Source: Avimonoglobus sp965151315
Lineage (GTDB): Bacteria > Bacillota > Clostridia > UBA1381
DNA length: 11,473 nucleotides
Direction: 5' to 3'
Assembly (NCBI GenBank): GCA_965151315.1
Contig: CBCTZG010000088.1
Location: 1-11,473, forward strand
Shown in pieces: positions 1 to 6,954 of the stretch (positions are counted from its first letter, which is position 1; the number at the start of each line of letters is the position of its first letter). The position numbers and the translations under genes are program-made. The notes beneath the pieces were generated by a model. It had not been told where the DNA came from. It did not search any database and worked only from the letters and a program-made list of their open reading frames with translations.

Positions 1-30
1 AAAAACATGCAAAATTTCTTCGGCGTTTTC

Positions 31-3000
31 CTACATTTTTACTTTGGCATTGACAGCCCTGAAAGTGCCATCTTCATAACCTTTGATAATGTCATACTTT
101 GAAAGATACCCTACATAATCAACATACCAATCATTTCTTGACACATCGGAAAATGCAGCCGTACCGCTGATACTTTCACCTTTTTCTTCTGCAATCAGTC
201 TTGCAAAGATAGTTGCAGCTTCTGCTCTTGACATATCGCCGTCTGGTCTGAATGTACCGTCTTCATAACCGACAATATATGCTTTGTGTTCAGTTGCCGG
301 AAGAATAACAATACCGTTATCATCGGTTTCACCTGTAACTTCATTGTTGTTTCTGTCTTTTAAAATAACGGTATAATCTGCTTTTGCCTTACCGTTTCTG
401 TCTGTTACGGTAACAGTGTACCAGTTTCCGTCTTCTAAGGTTTTACCTGTAGGAAGTGTAAGTGTTACCTTATCCGTACCTGTTGATTTTGATACAGAAA
501 TATTGTTTCCTTCTTTATCTGTTACTTTCACATTGACAGTAGAGTAGCTGATACTACCACCTCCGCCGCCGGAGCTTCCACCGCTTGATGAACCGCCACC
601 GCCTGATGATTTAACAGGTAATGTTACCTGACCGCTTGTATTGGTAGTACCTGATTTTGATGTTGTTTTATCCTTAATTGTTACTGAAACACCTTTCACA
701 GGATTACCGTCTTTGTCCTTGACGGTCACGGTTGTCTGATTAGAAGTGGTAAGTGTGTGAGTATCGGGTAGGGTAACGATTACTTTTCCGTCCTCAATTT
801 TGATAAGGGCATTTGAAATATTGCCGTCCTTGTTTGATACTGTTACATTATAAGTAATTTCAACATCTTCTGTATCCTGTTCGCCGTCACCGTCCGTATC
901 TTCACCCGGTTTGTTTTCGGTAATATCACCGTCGCCATCATCGCCTGTAATATCTTCGTTCAGCGGAGGAACGGTTACTTTTCCGTTTTTATCGGTTGTA
1001 CCGCTTACAGATTTAGGCTGTTCTGGTTCTTCAGTTGCTTCCGTTTCGGTTGACGGAGCAGGAGTTTCATCAGACTGTTCTGATTTAATCTCCGCTTCCG
1101 TAACAGTAACATTCATACCAAATACAGGGGTATTATCAGTCTTATTCAGAACAGTTACAGTAACACGGTTGTTATAATCATCCACCTCCACACCTTCGGG
1201 AAGTTGAACAGAAATAGATTTAATTTCCTGCGTATTTCCCTCAGAATCAGGTTCACTCTGTGCAGTGTTAAGCGTAATAAAGGCTTTTTCGATTGCCCCC
1301 GTTTCATTTACAACCGTTACGATATATCCGTCTACTTCCGAATAGCCATTGACATCAGTATAATCAACATTAGTCGGTGGAACGGTTGCTTTTCCGTTTT
1401 CATCGGTAAGGTTGGTTTCTGTCTTTTCTTCGCTGTCTACAAATGTCACGCGCATATCTTTTACAGGAGCATTGTCCTTATCGGTTACGATTGCTGTAAT
1501 TCTGTTGTTATAGTCAAAAACAACACCTTCCGGCAGCTTTACATTCAGCTTGCCGTCTGCAATCGTAATAAAGGCATTTTCAATCGGTTTTTGCTCATCT
1601 GTAATCAAAACATTATAGCCATTTACAACGCCTTTACCTTCACTGTCTGTGTAGTCCTCTGTAAGAGGAGGAACAACCATTTTACCATTTTCATCTGTTA
1701 TTCCTGTATATGTTGTTTCTGTAACATCTTTTACTGTGACAGATGTGTCAGGCTTTGCTATTCCCATTGAATCAAGGACAGTTACGGTAATTCTGTTTGC
1801 ATGAGTAATTGTCTTATCTTCGGGTAGAGTGACTGAAATAGTGCCATCCTCATTATGAATAACATGGGCGCTTGGAATAAATCCTACTTCGTCATTAACA
1901 ATGACATTGATACCGTTTACATTAACCTTACCATCTTCATCGGTATACCCCTCGTTTGTGATAGGGAGTGTAACTTTGCCGTAAATATCGGTAATGCCTT
2001 TTTCAATATAATCTGCACTACCCAATGCAATTACCGTTACACCTGTTTGCGGCTTGCCGTTTTGGTCGGTTACTGTAATGATAACAGGATATTCGCTTGT
2101 TGGTTTTACACCTTCGGGAAGATCTACAACAAGGTTATTGCTCTCTCCGATGTAAATATCGCAGTTTGGGATAACAACATTAGTCTTATCTGTTACGGTA
2201 ACAACGTAGGTTTTTTTCTCATCACCGTCTTCTGTGCCGATTGTGCCGTTATCATCTCCTGTTGAGCTTTGATTGTTTGGTACAACAAGCTGTCCGTTTT
2301 CGTCTGTTGCTCCGGTAGCGGCGTTATTATTCTTATCATAAATAAAAATCTGCAAATTCTCTTTCGGTTCTTGTGTTTCTGTATGGAATACGGTAATCGT
2401 TGTGCGATCCTCATAGTCAAGCAATCTGCCTTCAGGAAGTTTGATTGTTACATTGTCATCAACATCAATGCTGATTTCACTGTCAAATACAGGCTTGCCG
2501 TTTTCATCTGTCAGAATAATGGAATAATTTCCGACTTCTGCATCGCCGTCTTCGTTTGAATGGTCGGTGTCAACAAGTTGAGGAATTTCCGCTGTTTGCA
2601 TTGTAGTACCACAAGTCAAACATTCAATGTGTTTACTTCCTGCATTTTCAATGGTTGCAGGAACGTCTACAATCCATTCCGACGGCTTGTGTCCAAGTGA
2701 ATTTACATAGTCTGCATTATGACTTTCGCCACATACGTTACAAGTATATGTGGTAAAGCCTATTTCCGTACAAGTAGGTTCTGTTGTAACCGTCGTATAA
2801 TCATGTGGTATTTCTTCTGTATAATTTGCTTTATATGTGTTTCCACAAGATTTACAGGTATATGTCGTGTAACCCATTTCCGTACAGGTAGGCGCTGTTA
2901 CGACTGATTCATAATCATGAGGAAGTTTATCGGTATAATCGCTTATATAGCTGTCACCGCAGCTTTCACAGGTATATGTCGTGTAGCCCATTTCTGTACA

Positions 3001-5169
3001 GGTAGGAGCTGTTATAGTCGACACATAGTAATGCTGTTCGCAATCCGTATAATCACCGATAAATTCTTTCCCGCAGTCAGGGCATTTATATACTGTATAA
3101 CCATGCTCTGTACAAGTAGGAGGAATAACCTCTTTATTGTAATTGTGTTCTGTCATTTCCGTGTAGTCTGAAACATAGCTATCGCCGCAGGATTCACAAG
3201 TATAGGTTGTGTAACCCATTTTTGTACAAGTAGGAGGAGTTACAACTGCCTTATACTCATGCGGAAGTTTGTCTGTGTAATCACTGACGTAGCTATCGCC
3301 GCAGTTTTCACAGGTATATGTTGTATAGCCCATTTCACTGCAAGTAGGGGCTGTTACCGCTGGAATAAAGCAATGCTGGGCTTTATCTGTAAAATCCGCT
3401 GTGTAGCTGTCACCGCACTCTGAGCACTCATACACGGTATATCCCATAGCTGTGCAAGTGGGAGGTACAACAGTTGTTTCATAACTATGACCTTTCGGAA
3501 GTTCCAAAACCGTTCCGCACACTTCGCAAAGCTGAGGCTGTGTACAGGTTGCAGCTGCTCCCGGTGTATGTCCTGTTGCAGACTCCGCTTTAATCATTTT
3601 TTCATCACAATGCAAACAATGAAATTCAATTACGCCGTCACTTGTACAGGTGGAGGAAGTAATTTTTGTACCTTCGTCCCACTGATGTCCTGTAGGATCG
3701 GTGTAGTCTGAAACATAGCTTGAGCCGCACATTGTACAGGTAGATGTAGTATAGCCTTTATCGGTACAGGTAGGCTCCTTTGTAATGCGTTCATAGGAAT
3801 GTGCAATCAAAGGCTGAATATCTGTAATAAAGGTATCACCGCATACTTCACAGATATGATTAGTATATCCAACTTCACGGCAAGTGGATTTGTGCATCTC
3901 TGTTCTGTAACTATGTTCTGCAACAGGTGTTGTTGTTTCGTGAAAGTCACCGCACTTTTTACAAAGTGTTAAAATAAGTCCGCCTTGCTTGCAGGTAGCT
4001 TCACGGATTGTAATATCCTCATAACTGTGTCCTGTTGCGGGAGTGTAATTTCTCTTTTCCAATCTTCCGCAGCCGTCGCATTGCCATCGCTCAAAGCCTA
4101 AATCAGTGCAAGAAGGTGCAACGGTTTCAACATAACGGTAATCATGAACATGGGGAGCTTCTGTATTACCGCCTGAGCTTTCACTGCCTGAATTATCAGC
4201 CAATAACCAAACATAACTTACGCCGTTTTCCGTCATGTTATTGCCGTCATATTCATAATCAATCTCATAGTAGACGGGATAATATCCTGCTTCTGTATAA
4301 TTTGGGGCAGAGGTTAAATTACAGTTATTTGCTGTTTTTCCGTATCTGATACTTGTATGCACGCTATCGTCCGATAAATCAGATACCTCTACAGTATGAG
4401 ATTTCCCATCCGCTGTTCCGTAGTAAGAAGAAACAACAGCTTTTGCCGGAATGTATTCGCTTGTTTCAAAATTACAATCTTCGCAATGCTCTGAAACATA
4501 GAACCTGTTATTCCCAAGCTGTCCGTCAACGATTTCCGTGAAGTTATGTTTTTCAAGCTGTTCTGTCGCTCGTGCCTTTGTACCTTTGCAAAACTGACAG
4601 TATTGTCCTTTCTTTAAGACTGTTGTGTGATAAACATCATTGTACTGTTCATAAGTTGTATTATCAAAATCAAGGAAAAAGGCATTGTCGCAGCTGTTGA
4701 GAGCATAAACATTTTTGTTAAAATTATATGCACCTTCGCCGTCAACCGAGTTTATGGTTCCGCAGGTCTGACAAACAGATTTGGTCCAATGGTACGTTGT
4801 ATAGCTTGCATCAACTCCCGGCAATCCATCATCTACATTGCCTTTTGTCACTCCATCTGTCATTGTACCGTCTGAAAACATCACACCTCTGTTTAATGCT
4901 GTGCTGCCTGATTTGGTATATTCGGGTACACGATAGGTAAGATTGACTGTGTCCTTTTGACATACGCAGCAGTAAACGGTTTCTTGTGTTACCGTTGCAT
5001 TAAAGTCAAGCTCATTGCTTCTTCCGTTTGATGTTATCCAGGTATCGGCAGGATCGACATATTCGTTAATCTGTGCCGCATTTACTGTTATTGACGGAAG
5101 TGTACCAATAAGCATAACAGCCGTTAAAAAGCTGGAAAATATGGTTCGTATTGATTGTTTTGTTTTCAT
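31..5169 (-). CDS. Giant secreted surface protein: Cys-rich zinc-ribbon-like repeats, Ig-like repeats, truncated SLH anchor
   Basis: 1712 residues. Residues 1-31 form a typical signal peptide (KTK, hydrophobic core, cleavage after VNA). Residues about 32-335 are an unrecognised domain with four CxxC pairs. Residues about 340-863 hold fourteen units of about 36 residues with the pattern H-x-Y...PTCT-x-x-G-Y...C-x-x-CG. Residues about 881-1630 hold seven Ig-like units resembling Big_1/invasin-type domains (TVTDKDGNPVKGVxVT...TDENGKxxVPP), with a Gly/Ser linker near 1521-1540. Residues about 1632-1712 contain one complete SLH repeat (GYEDGTFRPDGDMSRAEAA) and the start of a second that ends abruptly. 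I count about 55 cysteines. SLH domains bind secondary cell-wall polymer, so the protein is probably displayed on the surface; adhesion or metal binding is inferred. The start is supported by GGAGG about 10 bases upstream. The gene lies 93 bases downstream of the DUF3846 gene; no convincing promoter of its own was seen. There is no LPXTG motif. Confidence 0.9.
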   Translation of the reverse strand: MKTKQSIRTIFSSFLTAVMLIGTLPSITVNAAQINEYVDPADTWITSNGRSNELDFNATVTQETVYCCVCQKDTVNLTYRVPEYTKSGSTALNRGVMFSDGTMTDGVTKGNVDDGLPGVDASYTTYHWTKSVCQTCGTINSVDGEGAYNFNKNVYALNSCDNAFFLDFDNTTYEQYNDVYHTTVLKKGQYCQFCKGTKARATEQLEKHNFTEIVDGQLGNNRFYVSEHCEDCNFETSEYIPAKAVVSSYYGTADGKSHTVEVSDLSDDSVHTSIRYGKTANNCNLTSAPNYTEAGYYPVYYEIDYEYDGNNMTENGVSYVWLLADNSGSESSGGNTEAPHVHDYRYVETVAPSCTDLGFERWQCDGCGRLEKRNYTPATGHSYEDITIREATCKQGGLILTLCKKCGDFHETTTPVAEHSYRTEMHKSTCREVGYTNHICEVCGDTFITDIQPLIAHSYERITKEPTCTDKGYTTSTCTMCGSSYVSDYTDPTGHQWDEGTKITSSTCTSDGVIEFHCLHCDEKMIKAESATGHTPGAAATCTQPQLCEVCGTVLELPKGHSYETTVVPPTCTAMGYTVYECSECGDSYTADFTDKAQHCFIPAVTAPTCSEMGYTTYTCENCGDSYVSDYTDKLPHEYKAVVTPPTCTKMGYTTYTCESCGDSYVSDYTEMTEHNYNKEVIPPTCTEHGYTVYKCPDCGKEFIGDYTDCEQHYYVSTITAPTCTEMGYTTYTCESCGDSYISDYTDKLPHDYESVVTAPTCTEMGYTTYTCKSCGNTYKANYTEEIPHDYTTVTTEPTCTEIGFTTYTCNVCGESHNADYVNSLGHKPSEWIVDVPATIENAGSKHIECLTCGTTMQTAEIPQLVDTDHSNEDGDAEVGNYSIILTDENGKPVFDSEISIDVDDNVTIKLPEGRLLDYEDRTTITVFHTETQEPKENLQIFIYDKNNNAATGATDENGQLVVPNNQSSTGDDNGTIGTEDGDEKKTYVVTVTDKTNVVIPNCDIYIGESNNLVVDLPEGVKPTSEYPVIITVTDQNGKPQTGVTVIALGSADYIEKGITDIYGKVTLPITNEGYTDEDGKVNVNGINVIVNDEVGFIPSAHVIHNEDGTISVTLPEDKTITHANRITVTVLDSMGIAKPDTSVTVKDVTETTYTGITDENGKMVVPPLTEDYTDSEGKGVVNGYNVLITDEQKPIENAFITIADGKLNVKLPEGVVFDYNNRITAIVTDKDNAPVKDMRVTFVDSEEKTETNLTDENGKATVPPTNVDYTDVNGYSEVDGYIVTVVNETGAIEKAFITLNTAQSEPDSEGNTQEIKSISVQLPEGVEVDDYNNRVTVTVLNKTDNTPVFGMNVTVTEAEIKSEQSDETPAPSTETEATEEPEQPKSVSGTTDKNGKVTVPPLNEDITGDDGDGDITENKPGEDTDGDGEQDTEDVEITYNVTVSNKDGNISNALIKIEDGKVIVTLPDTHTLTTSNQTTVTVKDKDGNPVKGVSVTIKDKTTSKSGTTNTSGQVTLPVKSSGGGGSSSGGSSGGGGGSISYSTVNVKVTDKEGNNISVSKSTGTDKVTLTLPTGKTLEDGNWYTVTVTDRNGKAKADYTVILKDRNNNEVTGETDDNGIVILPATEHKAYIVGYEDGTFRPDGDMSRAEAATIFARLIAEEKGESISGTAAFSDVSRNDWYVDYVGYLSKYDIIKGYEDGTFRAVNAKVKM
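34..276 (-). other. SLH anchor region: one complete repeat and one truncated repeat
   Basis: The segment encodes GYEDGTFRPDGDMSRAEAATIFARL followed by FSDVSRNDWYVDYVGYL, a textbook SLH repeat, then a second GYEDGTF motif. The second motif continues as RAVNAKVKM and a TAG stop at 31-33 instead of the expected Pro-Asp...Thr-Arg-Ala-Glu. SLH anchors usually have three repeats, so this one looks shortened. In the same frame, codons stay open from the TAG to the window edge. Confidence 0.75.
546..612 (-). repeat. Gly/Ser low-complexity linker
   Basis: About 20 codons encode only glycine and serine, between Ig-like units 6 and 7 of the surface protein. The stretch is probably a flexible spacer, and the repetitive DNA is a likely site of slippage and length variation. 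Confidence 0.8.
570..2530 (-). repeat. Seven tandem Ig-like (Big_1-type) units in the surface protein
   Basis: Units of about 90-150 residues recur with the order: Tyr-x-Val-x-Val-x-Asp strand, LPEG motif, NR-x-T-x-T-V-x-D strand, DENGK-x-x-VPP turn, and an acidic DYTD loop. Unit 5 carries an extra Glu/Thr/Pro-rich insert (near 1020-1090) and a long acidic Asp/Gly loop (near 860-950) resembling a calcium-binding type. The copies have diverged well below identity, so this is an old domain array and not a recent DNA duplication. The exact edges, and the last unit, which extends toward about 290, are approximate. Confidence 0.75.
2580..4155 (-). repeat. Fourteen tandem Cys/His zinc-ribbon-like units
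   Basis: Each unit has three cysteines as C-x(11-12)-C-x2-C, flanked by a leading His. Most keep the core PTCTEMGYTTYTC followed by a CGDSY turn. Units 6 (short, APGAAATCTQPQLCEVCG-like) and 14 (only two Cys) are degenerate, and units 8 and 10 have an extra Cys. Units 8, 9, 11 and 12 are the most alike and look like the latest duplications. The Cys/His spacing suits metal binding; in a secreted protein the cysteines could instead pair as disulfides. Neither is shown by the sequence alone. Confidence 0.8.
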
Positions 5170-5262
5170 ATTTTTTTAACCTCCATTGTTTATTATTTTG
5201 ATTTGTCTTTCAGTCGCTCCGCTAAGGCGGGATGTACCGATATATTAAAAAGCTCATCATCA

Positions 5263-5874
5263 CTACAGCTCCTGTCCATGTGTTTTTATATCTGTTTTTT
5301 TGCTCAAATTCTCTTTTTTCGGCTCAACCGGTATTGCCATAATACCTTTGCCCATTTTCAGAAAAGCTTCCGGATTTTTAAACATCTTTTCAAACTTATC
5401 TTTGTATTCAGGCTGTAACGAAATAAAATCTTCATCACCTAATCCGCAAACAAAAAATGTTCCGGCAATAATATCAATGATGTTTCCGTTATCATCTTTT
5501 ACTGCACGATTAAGTTCAGAGCCGTTCATTTTCCCTTCTTCATTACAAACAACAGCGACAGGTTCATCAAAGAAATATGCAGCTTGAATATCACCTCCCA
5601 CAATTTCCTGCATAGAAGAAAGCCCTGCTTTGATAACGGTCATTTCAGCAAGTTGACCGGGCTTAACAAGCAGGACTTCCATCGTATTTTCTTTTTCTAT
5701 TTCTTTTTCTTTGCCGACAGCGTAGGAAACATCGTAAAAATCATCACTGTCTAAAATAATTTCCGAATTTTTCCACATATCTTCAATTAACCGTTCTGCC
5801 TCCTCACGTGATTCAGCTTCAATAGAAACTGTCTTTTGGAGTGTTTCGGTTATTGTTACCTTGTACTCTTTCAT
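5263..5874 (-). CDS. DpnD/PcfM-like plus DUF3846 two-domain protein
   Basis: 203 residues. Residues 1-55 (MKEYKVTITETLQKTVSIEA, then a DDFYDVSY-type end) match the small DpnD/PcfM family found on plasmids and ICEs. Residues about 65-165 (MEVLLVKPGQLAEM, SSMQEIVGGDIQAAYFFDEPVAVVCNEEGKMNG, DIIAGTFFVCGLGDEDF) match DUF3846, another domain common on Clostridia mobile elements. Neither has an established biochemical function that I can name. The C-terminal 40 residues are charged and unrecognised. An internal ATG opens the DUF3846 half, but no good ribosome-binding site precedes it, so one fused product is favoured. An AGAGGTG box lies 7 bases before the chosen ATG. The first 56 bases overlap the end of the upstream four-cysteine gene, implying translational coupling. 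Likely an accessory or regulatory protein of the element. Confidence 0.8.
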   Translation of the reverse strand: MKEYKVTITETLQKTVSIEAESREEAERLIEDMWKNSEIILDSDDFYDVSYAVGKEKEIEKENTMEVLLVKPGQLAEMTVIKAGLSSMQEIVGGDIQAAYFFDEPVAVVCNEEGKMNGSELNRAVKDDNGNIIDIIAGTFFVCGLGDEDFISLQPEYKDKFEKMFKNPEAFLKMGKGIMAIPVEPKKENLSKKTDIKTHGQEL

Positions 5875-6022
5875 CGTCCATCACCTCTCTTTCCGTCATA
5901 ACAGTGAAAAACTTACAGGTTGTTCCGTTATGGAACTGCAAGTAAGGGCATACGGGACTTTTGGGATCAAGTGCATAGCTTTCTGCTCCTGTCTTGCAAT
6001 TCGGACAAAGTTTCATATCCAT
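5819..6022 (-). CDS. Small four-cysteine protein, possible zinc binder
   Basis: 67 residues beginning MDMKLCPNCKTG. Four cysteines at 6, 9, 25 and 37 (C-x2-C-x15-C-x11-C) could form one zinc site. The C-terminal 25 residues are polar and probably disordered. AAGGAG lies 7 bases before the first ATG, which favours that start over the second Met two codons later. The gene begins 13 bases after the parB-like stop and its 3' end overlaps the DUF3846 gene by 56 bases, so it fits the operon. The family is not recognised; similar tiny Cys proteins are common on Clostridia elements. The cysteines lie outside the overlap, so the Cys part is not an artefact of the neighbouring frame. Confidence 0.7.
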   Translation of the reverse strand: MDMKLCPNCKTGAESYALDPKSPVCPYLQFHNGTTCKFFTVMTEREVMDDERVQGNNNRNTPKDSFY

Positions 6023-6035
6023 AGATTTACTCCTT

Positions 6036-6911
6036 TCATCGTTCAGGTTTCTTTTGCCTGTTTCTCATCCAAACATCTAAAAGTTTTATAATCGTATTTC
6101 GCATTTGTCTTGCTGAAAAAGAACGTGGAAAATATTTTCTTATTTCATCGCTGTCAAGTACAATTTTATCCAGCTCATTTTTCTTTTCTTCGGACATAAT
6201 TTCACGCATTGCTTCTACGGTACAGTTCCCGCATTGGCTTAATTTTTTGATACGCTGAGCCTGAGAAAGGGAAGGACTGTTTTGAGAATATTCCATAGCA
6301 TCTAAAAAACCCTGCTGTTCTTCTTGCGTTAAATAAGCAAGCTCAACCGCAGGGGTTAGAGATATTTCTTTTTTATCTACCTTGGATAATAGCTCCGGAA
6401 TAAGCTCCGCCAAACGTATATATCGTTTTACTTGCGTTGCACTGTCTCCAACTTCAGCACCTAATTTTGCTGCCGTCCACGACTTCGGTCCAACCTGGTC
6501 CGAAGTTGATTTTTCTCGTTGCCCCTGATGTTTTAAGGCGTCCATTTTCATTTTGTATGCAAGTGCTCTTTCACTCGGCAGGATATTCTCTCGTTGTAAA
6601 TTGCTGTCCACCATAAAAATAACGGCTTCATCGTCTGTAAGATTTTTTACTATAACCGGCATTGTTTCAAGACCGATTGCTTTGCAAGCGTGCAGTCTTC
6701 GATGTCCCGATATTATCTCATAACCACCTCCGGGATCGGGACGAACAACAGCGGGAGAAAGTACGCCTACCTGAGCAATGCTGTCGATTGTCTGTTGCAT
6801 AAGCTCATCATCCAATACCTTAAACGGATGGTTTTGAAACGGGTGCAATTCGGAGATTTTCATTTCAATAATGGTATTTGAATCAATATTCGGCTCTTTG
6901 TTTGCTGCCAT
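6036..6911 (-). CDS. ParB/RepB/Spo0J-family partition protein
   Basis: 291 residues. The N-terminal ParB nuclease-like/CTPase fold is shown by LHPFQNHPF (22-30), GGYEIISGHRRLHACKAIG with GHRR at 69-72, and NLQRENILPSERALAYKMK (104-122). A helix-turn-helix follows near 147-168 (WTAAKLGAEVGDSATQVKRYI). Known relatives bind parS-type sites and act with ParA in segregation, or act as regulators on ICEs. No ParA is encoded beside it in this window. GGAGGTG lies 7 bases upstream of the ATG. It follows the replication-protein gene by 43 bases with no terminator between and is presumably co-transcribed. The C-terminal 80 residues are charged and not assigned to a domain. An accessory DNA-binding role other than partition is possible. 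Confidence 0.88.
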   Translation of the reverse strand: MAANKEPNIDSNTIIEMKISELHPFQNHPFKVLDDELMQQTIDSIAQVGVLSPAVVRPDPGGGYEIISGHRRLHACKAIGLETMPVIVKNLTDDEAVIFMVDSNLQRENILPSERALAYKMKMDALKHQGQREKSTSDQVGPKSWTAAKLGAEVGDSATQVKRYIRLAELIPELLSKVDKKEISLTPAVELAYLTQEEQQGFLDAMEYSQNSPSLSQAQRIKKLSQCGNCTVEAMREIMSEEKKNELDKIVLDSDEIRKYFPRSFSARQMRNTIIKLLDVWMRNRQKKPER

Positions 6912-6954
6912 GTTTTATCACCTCCGTTTCAAATCCTCATGTAAAGCAGTGTTT

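Noticed and set aside
31..33. TAG read as an amino acid (recoded amber) in the surface gene
   Set aside because: No sign of a recoding system in the window and only ten further codons visible; truncation or a true stop is simpler.
2580..4155. Regularly spaced repeats suggesting a CRISPR array
   Set aside because: The units are about 108 bp, in frame, divergent and encode a conserved peptide pattern; there are no unique spacers.
911..4940. Many plus-strand open frames of 60-190 codons opposite the giant surface gene
   Set aside because: They are antisense shadows: Cys/Phe-rich or low-complexity products without ribosome-binding sites, explained by the repetitive codons of the real gene.
5215..5232. 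Short CCGC/GCGG hairpin between the DUF3846 gene and the surface gene
   Set aside because: Only four pairs and no T run, so not a terminator on either strand.
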